Shown: positions 1 to 11,528 of the stretch, one piece after another
Layout: the number at the start of each line of letters is the position of its first letter
Numbering within the stretch: the first letter of the stretch is position 1
Assembly (NCBI RefSeq): GCF_020080835.1
Contig: NC_058162.1
Span: forward strand, 26,808,758-26,872,757
Reading direction: 5' to 3'
DNA: 64,000 bases
Source: Cotesia glomerata
Lineage: Eukaryota > Arthropoda > Insecta > Hymenoptera > Braconidae
Program-made: the position numbers and the translations under genes
Notes under the pieces: generated by a model
The model's database searches: none
Seen by the model: only the letters and a program-made list of their open reading frames with translations
Told to the model about the DNA's origin: nothing

Positions 1-364
1 TCAGCTGATTAACCTTCGATAACTTCGAATCGAAAGAGTAGGTCAACATTTGGCTTATTTATTAACTTATGGTAACAATGCCGATAGATGCTCGCTATAA
101 ACCTATTTTAAGGTTAATGGATAACTAAAAGGTGAGTGTGATTTATTTTGTAGGTTAATTTTTTTACTTTCTTCTTTATTCAAAGAAGAAATGGTTAAAG
201 TCAAAATAATTTAAGGTTATAATCTATATTATTAAGAGAACAAGAAAAATATGATAAAATCCGTTTTTTTAGTGAAATTTACTTTCATTGTAAATGTCTG
301 ATTTGAATTTGTGTCTTTTCAAGGTTTCATATCATTCTTACCGATAGTCAATTTATTATAAATA
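1..364. other. AT-rich intergenic or intronic DNA
   Basis: No coding frame. The part from about 250 resembles, in reverse complement, sequence flanking another family A array at 11940-12040, so the repeat may extend this far left. Confidence 0.4.
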
Positions 365-840
365 TTTAGGCTGCATTCGGAAATATCTCTAGATACATAA
401 TTAAGAAATTACCTTTTATCTTGTGAAATATTGACATTGTTAAAAATATAAGCTTATCTCGATGTTACACTTATTGAGAACTTTTATTTGAGTACCCACA
501 TCAATTTTTCATATATTTATATATATATGTAAATATATGTATATATGAAAAATATATCAAGAATGCATGTGGGTACTCAAATGAAAGCTTTTGATGAGTG
601 TACCATCAGGATGAGCTTATATCTTTAAAATATATATTATATATATATGTATGTATGAAAAATATATCAAAAATGCATGTGGATACTCAAATGAAAGCTC
701 TTGATGAGTGTAACATCGGGATGAGCTTATATCTTCAAAAAAGTCAATATTTAAGCAAGTACAGTTCAATTTAACTTAAGTTATTATTTAATTTTATTTA
801 TTTATAGTTTACAAGTCACGGCAGTCACACAGTGTTTAAA
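365..840 (+). mobile_element. Family A palindromic array, copy 1
   Basis: Modules pair TTGAGTACCCACATCAATTT with its near-complement ATGTGGGTACTCAAATGAAA around a TATATA-rich loop. The copy ends in TTTATAGTTTACAAGTCACG followed by GCAGTCAC (821-828); the second arm of the terminal hairpin is degraded here. It is non-coding. The layout (tandem inner modules, terminal 3' hairpin) resembles non-autonomous Helitron/Helentron-type elements. Confidence 0.6.
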
Positions 841-1109
841 ATTGGTGTAAAAAGAATTGATAATTTATAATTGAAGATAATAAGGTAGGTAAATTATTAA
901 ATTTAAAACCAAAAATGTGAGCCTAAAAAATAACAAAAATTTGAGGTTAAAAAAGAAGAAATACCACAGAAAGTATCACTAGTTAGGTTATAAAGCTTTC
1001 CATTAATTAAAAAAGAGTAAAAGATGACTAAAATTGATGAAAAGCATGAAGGAGAAGAGAAGAGTAGTAAAAGTAAAAAATTTATGAAGAAGTCTCGGGC
1101 TAAATAAGT
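841..1109. other. AT-rich spacer
   Basis: No convincing feature. Confidence 0.4.
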
Positions 1110-1640
1110 CTCTAGCACAGGGTCCTTAACCTTGTCGAAGAAGAAAACCGGCTGGACTTTTACGGAAGTTACAGGGTTCTTAGCCCGTTGCTCTGTAAGT
1201 TGGCAACCTATGTACCTATCTACTATGTACCGAGAGCATAAAGACGAGAAGGAGTTTGTTCGGGAGTCGGGAGGAGTCTAGCCAGAATCCATACAACTGC
1301 CCAGTATAGCATTATAGTTGAATAGTAGTATAGTAGTAATAGTCTTTAGTTATAGTACAGAATAATAACAAACGTATTTGTTGTTTGTAGATTCTCTTCT
1401 GTTACTGGAGCTGTAGTGCTAGTGGCTATATGTAAGTTACGTACGAATATAACGCAAACGCCGATGAATAAAAGACCAAGAAGAAGATGAAGAGAGAATA
1501 ATACTCGTAGTGAGCACCCATTATGGGAGCTAAACACCGGGATTCCAGATCTACCGTCAGTTAGTCCCGAGTATAGAGTTCAGGTACTCTACCCAGCATT
1601 CAGGAAGCTCGAGATATTGCACGCAATCGCTTTTTTAGGA
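1110..1640. promoter_or_regulatory. Higher-GC unique block, possible exon/promoter region
   Basis: Composition changes sharply from the AT-rich surroundings and no repeat family matches. A plus-strand donor-like CTCT|GTAAGT lies at 1194/1195. On the minus strand short hydrophobic frames occur (for example one beginning MGAHYEYYSL around 1523), but none has a supporting pair of splice sites. Untranslated exon sequence or a promoter are both possible. Confidence 0.25.
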
Positions 1641-1724
1641 TTTGTATCATCCCTAATGCTAGACATTCCTTTTCTTTTTTTATCATTTTAATTCAACTGA
1701 TTTTAGGTTCAATAATTGTGATTA

Positions 1725-2689
1725 CACAGAAAAAAAGATTTATTTGTGCCAAATATATAAGATATTTGGATATGGCCAAATAAATATTTATTTCTGGGAA
1801 ATATATAATATATTTGAGCGATTTAGTTGCGTAAAATAAATAGTTTACTCATGGTAAAGATATGGTTTGTTTGTGGTAAATAAATCATAATTGACGACAA
1901 TAATGAACTTTTAAAATTTATTGTAACATTAAAGTTAGTTGTCACTTGACCAATTTTTAATTTTATTTAACAAACAAATTAATTCTAAAAAATTATTTTT
2001 TAAAAATTGCATTTTCAATTTTTTTAAATTTCTACATGTCAATTTTTTTTTCTTATTTTTTTTGCCATAATTTATTTGTTAACAAAAGTTATAAAAATTA
2101 TTAAATATCTGCTAAATTAATTTTATCAATTTTCAGAAATTATAATGGCTTTAAAATGAAAAAAAAAAATTATTTTCTATTGTTTTAGTTGAATAATGAA
2201 ATATTTTCCGTGTCTTCTATTGAATGAAAGTGTTAATTGTAAGTTAAGGATAATTTAGATTTGTTTTCGTACAATATAATATTTTAAACACCTTAACATA
2301 TAGGTTAGGTATGACTTTTTTTAATCCTCAATTAATGAATAGTTATTAATTAATATTATTTATGCAAACACTATTATGTATGCAAATAAACTATTTTTTG
2401 AAACATCGCTATAGCTTAAGTTGTAATCAAAACATTCAAGTTTTGTTTTCAACGTTCAAGTGACATCATGAGAGCAGTAGTTGAGAGTTTTAATGCCAAA
2501 GATGTCGTTGTTTCGGACAAACTTAGCATCTTTACCACGAATAAATCATATATTTCTGACAAATAATAAAATAATTTGAGTCAACTGTTATATTTACTTG
2601 TACCAAATGTATATAGTTATAAAGAAATATTTTAAAAAACGACTTAAATAAATTGAATTATTTAAGACAAATAATTCTTTTTTTCTGTG
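1725..2689. mobile_element. Family C DNA transposon (MITE-like), copy 1
   Basis: Perfect 13-bp terminal inverted repeats CACAGAAAAAAAG (1725-1737) and CTTTTTTTCTGTG (2677-2689) bound a non-coding body. That body is nearly identical to 46148-46940 from TTTATTTGTGCCAAATATAT onward. Copy 1 holds about 110 bp near its right end that copy 2 lacks. No transposase frame, so non-autonomous. It lies in the intron next to the exon at 2707-2789. Confidence 0.8.
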
Positions 2690-2706
2690 ATAAAAAAGCA
2701 ACTTAC

Positions 2707-2789
2707 CAGAATAAGTGCAGTGAATTAGGATTATAAAAAGCCACAGAATAAGTCCGGGCCGATAGCGCCCGGTATTCTCCCACACCATC
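2707..2789 (-). CDS. Signal-peptide exon of an unidentified secreted/membrane protein
   Basis: On the minus strand a strong acceptor (cttctttttcag) precedes 2789, and a consensus donor CTG|GTAAGT follows 2707. Between them the ATG at 2788 opens 27 codons plus one base (phase 1). The product has an n-region MVWENTGRYRPG, a hydrophobic core LILWLFIILIHC and a short polar end TYSG, the layout of a cleavable signal peptide. Signal-peptide exons ending in phase 1 are typical of secreted animal proteins. The acceptor directly before the ATG implies a separate 5'UTR exon at higher coordinates, and the mature protein must be encoded at lower coordinates or beyond the window start. The gene is not recognised. 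A transposon copy ends only 17 bases inside the downstream intron. Confidence 0.6.
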
Positions 2790-3530
2790 CTGAAAAAGAA
2801 GAAAAAATAAAAATTAATTAATTTAAATAAATGATTTAGGTGTTTCTCAGTTAAGAGGAAGAAAATAATGTCGGAGAAAATATTTTAAGTAAGGGGTAAT
2901 CATATTCCGCGTTCCACGGTAATGGTGAACGAATGGTACCTCTACGTACTACTCTTAGCCTCCAGCCTCCAGGCTACTAACGGCATACGCTTACTTGTGT
3001 GCCATCAAAACGTCCACGCATTATACATGTGAGTAAATATATAAATAAATAACATAAAACATATAATAACAAATGAAAATAAATTCTAAAGAGAGTTTTT
3101 TTTTGGTGTTTAAATACACTTTTGTCTCTGAGATTTTCTTAAAGGTATTTTCCAACAATGCCGAGGAATTTTAACGCGCAAGTACTAATTGATTGGTGAA
3201 GTAAGGGGCTATTGTACATATATATGTATTTATATACAGTACACAACTCTGCTATGTGAATTCCCGTTCACGTTCAAGTTCCCGTGGGTTGACGTGCTGG
3301 CTCTAATTGATTGACCGCAGATGTTTCTTCAATCTTAAATCCTGAGACTCAAGCTCTACCTTGTTTGCAATTTGCAAGAAAGGGTAATTTAATTATTCAA
3401 TTTAATTTAATTTAATTATTATTTTCAAATTGATGCTCAACAGAAAGTAATTATGGGAATTAGCGAGCGATAGGCAGCAAGAGCAAAAGTGAATTTAAGC
3501 TTCCGTGATTAATTAATTTTAACTTCGGTG
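2790..3530. other. No identified gene; GC-richer stretch 2893-3030
   Basis: Mostly AT-rich. A GC-richer segment at 2893-3030 contains, on the minus strand, CACAA|GTAAGC near 2990. This could be the donor of a 5'UTR exon for the signal-peptide exon at 2707-2789, which would make a roughly 200-bp intron. This is speculative. Confidence 0.25.
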
Positions 3531-5256
3531 TTAAATTAGTATGAGGTAATATATATCGTTAATGTGTGAGTTTTTACAACTAAGGTTAACTATTAGTACG
3601 GAGGTAAGCGACCTCTCTATCGGCGAGATTCCCGCAAAAAATTATAACCTTCAAAATATTAATTTATCTATTTATTTATTTGCTTCGATCCTGGAGTAAA
3701 CTCCTTGGGACCATATTTCTTTAATACTAATTTTGAACAATGTTATTAGCTATTCTAATTTAATTTTATAATTTTATAATTTATAACACAGAGTACATAG
3801 GGACATTAATCATCGCTCATACATATTATTAACATATCAACGTATCACATCTAAGCATCGTCCAAAATTAAACTCCTGATTTAATAGATATAAAGTGCAT
3901 TTTTCTTTAAATTCGTCAAGTGTCCCTAGTAGAAATGGAATCGAGTTTTTGGCCAGTAACTAGCCAGTTCAACTAGACTTTAACCAAAAACTGGCCAGCA
4001 TAATTAGTATAAGGTAATATATAAGGTTAATGTGTGAGTTTTTACAACTAAGGTTAACTATTAGTACGGAGGTAAGCGACCTCTCTATCGGCGAGATTCC
4101 AGCAAAAAATTATAACCTTCAAAATATTAATTTATCTATTTATTTATTTGCTTCGATCCTGGAGTAAACTCCTTGGGACCATATTTCTTTAATACTAATT
4201 TTGAACAATGTTATTAGCTATTCTAATTTAATTTTATAATTTTATAATTTATAACACATAGTACAAAGGGACATTAATCATCGTTCATACATATTATAAA
4301 CATATCAACGTATCACATCTAAGCACCAAGTCCAAAATTAAACTCCTGATTTAATAGATATAAAGTACATTTTTCTTTAAATTCGTCAAGTGTCCCTAGT
4401 AGAAATGGAATCGAGTTTTTGGCCAGTAACTAGCCAGTTCAACTAGACTTTAACCAAAAACTGGCCAGTATAATTAGTACAAGGTAATATATAAGGTTAA
4501 TGTGTGAGTTTTTATAACTAAGGTTAACTATTAGTACGGAGGTAAGCGACCTCTCTATCGGCGAGATTCCCGCAAAAAATTATAACCTTCAAACATTAAT
4601 TTATCTATTTATTTACTTCCTTCGATCCTGGAGTAAACTTCTTGGGACCATATTTCTTTAATACTAATTTTGAACAATGTTATCAGCTATTCTAATTTAA
4701 TTTTATAATTTATAACACATAGTACAAAGGGACATTAATCATCGTTCATACATATTATAAACATATCAACGTATCACATCTAAGCACCAAGTCCAAAATT
4801 AAACTCCTGATTTAATAGATATAAAGTAAATTTTTCTTTAAATTCGTCAAGTGTCCCTAGTAGAAATGGAATCGAGTTTTTGGCCAGTAACTTGCTAGTT
4901 CAACTAGACTTTAACCAGAAACTAGCCAGTATAATATCGAGTTTCTGTCAAGTAACTGGCCAGTTTCACAACAGATCCAATAAAACATGGCGGCTTTGAA
5001 AAAACTGTCAATTTTGAATTGAAAGTTTTGAGGTTATCAATATTCTCATGATCAGAAATATCAAAAGATTTGTTTTAAAAAATTAACAATTAAATCTAAC
5101 GTAAATCAACGATTGATAAAAAATCAATAAATAAATAAATATTAATTTGTATAGCAATGTTTATGACTTAGTAGGTGGCGCGATTTCTAGTTCTTACTCG
5201 ATATTGCTGGCCAGTTATTGGTTTAAATCCAGTGAAAACTTTATTATTTCTATTAG
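3531..5256 (+). mobile_element. Family B element, copy 1 (three tandem units)
   Basis: Three units of roughly 470 bp run head to tail. Each has AGGTTAACTATTAGTACGGA, GGCGAGATTCCCGCAAAAAA, TTCGATCCTGGAGTAAACTC and a CTGGCCAGT-rich junction beside TCCCTAGTAGAAAT. The last unit passes into a distinct right end with AAAACATGGCGGC and CTCGATATTGCTGGCCAGTT, ending TTATTTCTATTAGAA. Non-coding. Short ends of the AGTAGAAAT / ATTTCTACT type bound other copies. Confidence 0.75.
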
Positions 5257-5425
5257 AATAGTGTAAGATTTAGACAATAGGATCTAAACAAGACCAATTA
5301 TGGTTACACACTTAGTCATTAAATTAAGATAGATTTGAATTGAACTTGCTAACTTAACAGATTAGATTGCATGCATTGCAAATTTACAACAAAGGCGTCG
5401 AATTGATAATAAATCTTCAAACATG
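5257..5425 (+). repeat. Flank shared by family B copies 1 and 2
   Basis: GTGTAAGATTTAGACAATAG through AAAGGCGTCGAATTGATA recurs, reverse-complemented, at 15487-15645. Either it belongs to a longer version of the family B element or both copies sit in the same older repeat. Copies 3 and 4 lack it. Confidence 0.7.
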
Positions 5426-7298
5426 TCTTTTTTATATTACCAATTTAATTATAAACTATTCTAATGATATTTGATAACTTAAAACCAAGTTAATGTGCTC
5501 TATCATTAACACTAACCGGCCGATATATCTATAGAGAGTTTATAAACCTTAGGTACTAATGGAGTGTATTAGTGGTTTGTGGGCGGTCGAAATTTTTGTT
5601 CGAACCTTTAAGGCTCCGATTACTCTCAAAGTTTCTTGTATTTTTTATTTTATTTTTTAATATTGTTGCACGCTCGAGAGCCGGAATAGGCGAAGGGTGC
5701 TCAGCAACAGGTCGCGGTTAAATGTAATGCAAAGGCGGCTATTTATAGAATCGCGTGTACAATCACGGTGGATGTTACGCGATAGGACGAGTAGAAGAAA
5801 AAAACATCTATCTTGGGTATGTGCTGAGCTTTTATAATTCTCAGAGTCGAGGAACGTCTAGCAAAAAAGGTTTTACCGTTAATTTTGTTTTATTAACTAT
5901 TGAGGAAATTATTTTACGGGCTTAATTATTCATAACAGAAAATGCAGATTAATAATCCAGTCTAAAACTTTTTTTATTTAAAAAATCGTAAGTTTTATTT
6001 ATTTTAATAACCACAATATATTACAAAATATCAATATATAATATGATACATGACAAGCAAGCTTAATTTTATAATTAATTTATAATAGTAGTTTTGACTC
6101 TATCAGAGACAAAGTTATGATTTGATTTTTTTTAAGCAATCATATGTCAATATCGTGAATTTTGTTTGTGGTAATGTCTCAAGTAATGTTTTTACTAATC
6201 AAATTTTTTAAAATTATTATCACTGATCAATTATTGGCAGGTTAAAAAACTGATTGATCTAATTATTGACATACCTTCGTCCCAATTATTGACACCTATA
6301 CTAACCATGCTTACAATCATCTGCTTAGTCTTATTTATTCAAACTTATTATTAGGTAATCAATTTTATTAAAGTTTATTAATAATAATTTCCATAAATGA
6401 TTAATTATTTTTAAAAATATTAAAATTAATTTAAAAATAATTTATTTAATCAGAAGAGTTCAAACTCTTACAGTTAATTTTTTAGGTTAAAGTCAAAAAA
6501 AGCCGTGAGAGCACTGTCGAATGGCTGTCAATATGAGATTCAACTTAAAAATTATCAACTAGTTATTGACACCCATTATTTAAATATTATAAGGCATACA
6601 ATTAATTTCTATTATTCAATTTTATAAATTTTTCATATATTGTTAATTAAAAAAAAAAAAGATAATATTATTAGATGAAGAAATGAATTTAAACTCGGCA
6701 TTTAAAAAAATGCGTTTCTAATCAAAGTTGTTAAAAAAATAAACGTTCGTAAGCTGGTTTTAACTGGTGCTAACTTTATTTTTTAATAATTAATATTTAA
6801 TATTAACTGACAGTAATTTTTTTAAATTTTTTAATTAATTAGAATTTAATAAAAATTTATATGATAGTTATTCTTATTACAGATAATTAAATATATTTAA
6901 AAATAATTTAGGGTGTCAATATTTAGACCCCTGTTCAATTATTGGGGCTTTTACCTTATTTATAATTTTTTAAATAATAATTATAGTTTTATTCTTCAGA
7001 CTTGAATAATTAAAAGAATAACAACCTCGTATTTATTACAAAGGTTAAAGTACTATCGTAAATTACCCAGCCGCGCACCTCATTCTCGAATAATTATTCT
7101 TATAAATAGTTTCTAATCAAACTCCTTTTTTTGATAAAGAAAAAAAATGACTGTAAACGTCCTCGAGAAGATTTTATCTAAAAGTGATGTCATTCTTATC
7201 TACAAGATCAATTAAATCTTAACACATTAATGCGGTTTGTCAAAAGCTTAATATTTATATTTATTTACAATCAAGTTAAGTGCATTACCCATAAATAT

Positions 7299-7344
<46 letters not shown>

Positions 7345-7864
7345 CAGAGATTTATCGTTTATATTTTATAATAAAAAATATTAACCGTGTAACTTTAATG
7401 TAGACGATGATCTTGAGCGTGAATATTCACGCAACGTTCCATCTCATTCAAACAAATTACGTAAGTCTCATCCATGACTTACTTACACTCTCATAATCAA
7501 CGCATTTATCTACAACACTTAATCTTTTCACTCCTCCGTAAGCATTACATATTACACACACTCACATACTACTAAATAATTTCCCATACAGCATTACTAA
7601 TTTTCCTCTATTGTTTTTTTCTCTTCCTTTTTAATTCATACCAAGATTAAATCTCTATTTTTTTTTAATAACTTGTTTTTAAATTTCCTACTACACTTTT
7701 TTTCAATTGCAAATCAAATCAAGTCTTAAAAAAACGCCATTCGGCCATACTCGACATGAATATGTAGATTTCTTGTTTGAATATTGAAAAATTGAAAATT
7801 TTTGTGGATGGTGGCGTTGTTTGCTCGGTGGGTCTTATATACGTGACTGAATAAAGTAGTCAGT
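5426..7864. other. AT-rich DNA without recognised gene; (TA)n at 7303-7341
   Basis: A moderately GC-richer block at 5510-5870 shows no convincing open frame or splice pair. The rest is A/T-rich with a TA microsatellite. Nothing coding is supported. Confidence 0.4.
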
Positions 7865-7870
7865 ATTTGT

Positions 7871-7943
7871 CTCGGATAGCTTAACTGGAAGAGCCCTTGG
7901 CGCGTAACCGAAAGATCTGGGTTCGATTCCCAGTCTGGGCTGT
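7871..7943 (+). tRNA. tRNA-like sequence, probably a SINE head or tRNA pseudogene
   Basis: A box-A-like GATAGCTTAACTGGAAGAGC is followed by a perfect T-arm, CTGGGTTCGATTCCCAG (5-bp stem, box B GGTTCGATTCC). A T6 run after 7948 would terminate Pol III. The acceptor ends pair poorly and the anticodon loop (around GGCGCGTAACC) lacks a U before the anticodon in the obvious fold. A functional tRNA is therefore doubtful; a tRNA-derived SINE promoter is more likely. The C-rich sequence that follows (to about 8040) may be the SINE body. Confidence 0.5.
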
Positions 7944-7960
7944 CTGATTATTTTTTCAAT

Positions 7961-9635
7961 TACGGAAAAATTCCCACTGAGTAGGTCCCCCCTTTCCCCT
8001 ATCCGTTCTTTCCCAACTCCCTTAAAATTTGCTTTAATATGGCAACTCCAAAAAATAAAAAAATATTGAAAAAAAAAAAAACGTTATTAAAAGGCAATAA
8101 TGTCCTAAAATTTATTTTTTATCATATTTTTGCAAATAATGATATGAGACCGACTACAACAAATAGATATTTAAAGACATCTACCTTAAAAATAGGATTT
8201 TTAACAGATGAAAGTTATTTGATGATAAAAGCTAAAAATTAATTTATTTTTGATTTTTTTTTAACTTTCCAAACGCCGAAATTATTTGAAAAAAGTATCA
8301 AAAGATGACGAATAATAACTCAAATTAAATATAATTATGTGAATTTTAACATAAATTTAATAAATTCAAGCTATCTTTTACGGCTTAAAAATTATTTAAA
8401 GAAAAAGGGCTTAAATATGTTCATTGAAAAATTTTTAAATTCATGGAATTAATTAAAAAAATCATAAAAACTAGACAAATAATAGTTTAAATTGAAGGTA
8501 ATTAAATGAAGTTTAAGATAAATTTGTTGGATTTTATCTATCTTTTACATCTGGAAGATTATTTTCGTAAAAAATACAAAATTCAAAATTTTTTGAAAAT
8601 GGAAAAAATTTTCAAACACCCACAACTCGTAAACTAACCGGCCGATTTTGCTCATCTTCCAACTTGATCTTGGTATTGATCCACAGAATAAGCCTACAAA
8701 ATTTCATAAAGATCTGTTAAGAACTGTGGGCGCAATCCTGCTTACATCGCGCGTTACATGCATAAACTTTTGAGCCAATGCCATTTTTCGACATTATTCT
8801 AAAGAAATCTACTTAAAAATAAAATTATGGTAATTAAATTAGCAAATTTTAATCTTCAAGGACTTGAAATAAAAAATCTAAAATAAATTTAATTTTGAAT
8901 AAAATAATATTTGTTTAAATAAAATAGTTTTAACAGAGATTATTACGAGTAAATATTTGCCGATAAACTTCTTTTTATTTGCTTCAAGAGGGATTTAAAT
9001 TTCGAAAGTCATTTTAAAATAATGAAACAAGGTGATTTGACTATTCTGAAGCTAACTGAAGCTGATTGAAACAAACGGACTCGAGAATAGTCGGTATAAT
9101 AAAAATTTATAGATTTTATTATGTTAACTAAAACTAATAGTTTATTATGTGCGTGAATAGATGATGGGGTTTATTCAACAATAAGAAAGACGTATGACCG
9201 TTAACTTTGCTCTTCGGATAATAATTATTGAGAGCCGCACCTGCTTTACATAACGGATTACATCCGTTGTGAGAGTTATGGACCGTGTTAAGTATCATCT
9301 TATATTTACATTTTTTCCCTTTTTATTCTTACCTTCTTTCATGCCTTTTTAAAACTTTCAATTTCTATAATTTATTCAATACTGACCATACTAAACCCGG
9401 GTTCTATAAAAATTATATGTTTAACTGTATTCAAATATTGAGGTAAAGGCTCCAATTATAGTGCTAGGGATCCAATTATTGACACCCTATTTTATTAAAT
9501 CTTATTTAATTATCTACAATATTAAGAACAATCGTTCATTTTTTTATACACTCACTAATTTAAGAACAAAAAAATTAATAGTTGAGAAAAATATATGATC
9601 TATGTTATTAAGAGAAAATGATCTATTTTTAGATA
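7961..9635. other. AT-rich DNA; conserved-looking block 8624-8780
   Basis: No gene is supported. The block CACAACTCGTAAACTAACCG ... GATCTGTTAAGAACTGTG ... ACATCGCGCGTTACATGC stands out by composition and looks like a fragment of a dispersed repeat. The open frame at 8039-8242 is lysine-rich low complexity and is not taken as a gene. Confidence 0.35.
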
Positions 9636-10478
9636 CATAATTAAGACCTTGTATTTTGTCAACGATTGACATTTTTAAAGATATAAACTCATCCCGATGT
9701 TACACTCATCAAGACCTTTCATTTGAGTACCCACATCAATTTTTCATATATTTATATATATTATATATATGTATATATGAAAAATATATCAAAAATTCAT
9801 GTGGCTACTCAAATGAAAGCTCTTGATGAGTTTAACATCAGGATGAGCTTATATCTTTAAAAATATCATAAGTTGATAAAATACAATATAATTTCTTAAT
9901 TATTGACATTTTTTAAAATATAAGCTCACTCTGATGTTACACTTATCGAGACCTTTCATTTGAGTACCCACATCAATTTTTCATATATTTTATATATTTA
10001 TATATATTATATATATGTATATATTAAAAATATATCAAAAATGCATGTGACTACTCAAATGAAAGCTCTTGATGAGTGTAACATCAGGATGAGCTTACAT
10101 CTTTAAAAATATCATTAATTAAAAAATGACCTTATATCTTGTGAACTATTGACATTTTTGAAGATATATGCCCATCCCGATGTTACATTCATCGAGACCT
10201 TTCTTTTGAGTACCCACATCATTTTTTCATATATTTCATATATTTATATGTATTATATATATGTATATATGAAAAATATATCGAAAATGCATGTGGGTAC
10301 TCAAATGAAAGCTCTTGATGAGTGTAACATCGAGATGAGCTTATATCTTTAAAAACATCAATAGTTAAGAAAGTACAATGCAATTTAACGAAAGTCTTTA
10401 TTTAATAAAGCAAAATTTTATTTATTTATAGTTCACAAGTCTTGGCAGTCACATAGTGACTGCAAAATTGCTAGTCTA
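9636..10478 (+). mobile_element. Family A palindromic array, copy 2, with intact Helitron-like 3' end
   Basis: Three palindromic modules are followed by the family's A/T-rich linker and a perfect 8-bp hairpin, GCAGTCAC (10445-10452), loop ATA, GTGACTGC (10456-10463). Seven bases later comes CTAG (10471-10474) followed by T. A 3' hairpin shortly before CTRR with a following T is the Helitron end signature. No Rep/helicase frame, so non-autonomous. Confidence 0.65.
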
Positions 10479-11339
10479 TAATATAATTCTCACCAATAGT
10501 TAATTTATGATGATAAGTACATTGTTCCCAAGACTGGAGGAATTAATATAGTTATTCCCAAAGAAAGTTTGTTGATGAAACAAATAAATTAATTCAAGCT
10601 ATGCTCTGTATATAGAAGGTGATTTGAAAAGGGAAAAACACTCTTACACAGAAAAGACAACGGTCCGTTTGTCCTGACAGCGTGTCTACGTGTCTGTAGA
10701 CGGGTAGTCTTTACGGACCAGTTTTCTTTCCGGGCATTGCGACCGTACTGTAAATAGTCCCGGCACACTGCTAAATGGTTAAGAGTAAAAAGAATGATTT
10801 AAACAAACACTTGGAGTTGAGGCTTAAGACATATATACTGTGTATATTCTTTGGAGCTGCGTAAGGTGAAATCAGCAAATGCTTCCTGGATTCATCGACG
10901 TCCACCAACAATAACAATAACAACTAACAACTTCTCAAGTTGTACTTGTCCCTCGGTCACAAACCATCTTGAGTTAGTGTATGTATATGTGTACTGGTCA
11001 GCAATATTCCCATTCAATCACGTTCCTTGACCTTATACTCATACCCGATCTCAAACTCTAAAACTCTCCAGATCCAGGTGGGCGGTAATTAAAAAAACAT
11101 CAACTGCGCAACAATTAAATCCAGGTTCATTCACCTGGGGTTATTTATCTTTGTTTTTTTATATTCTCATATTTATAATCCCGTAATCTTTAATCATAAC
11201 ACCGTTGGCTTAATTATTTTGCCAAATTATGCCTTTTGATTATATCTCATACGTTATTATTTATAATTTGAAAACTTTTATGTCAAAAAAATCTCAAACT
11301 AAGGAAAGAAAAAATTAAAACATTTTAATTTAACTGAAT
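10479..11339. other. Unique DNA, no gene recognised
   Basis: A moderately GC-rich stretch (10640-11090) contains no long frame. A donor-like CCAG|GTGGGC near 11076 has no coding support. Confidence 0.35.
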
Positions 11340-11484
11340 AATGACTTTTGTTAAATTGTACTGTACTTTCTTAAATATTGACATTTCTGAAGATATAAGC
11401 TCATCTTGACATTACACATGTCGAGACCTTTCATTTGAGTATCCACATGCATTTTTGATATATTTTTCATATATATATATATAT

Positions 11485-11528
<44 letters not shown>

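Noticed and set aside
1346..1537. Minus-strand frame with a hydrophobic segment (VLFSLHLLLGLLFIGVCVIF)
   Set aside because: No ATG opens the frame before the hydrophobic part, and no convincing acceptor is seen. Overlapping frames are similarly hydrophobic because of TTC/CTT-rich DNA.
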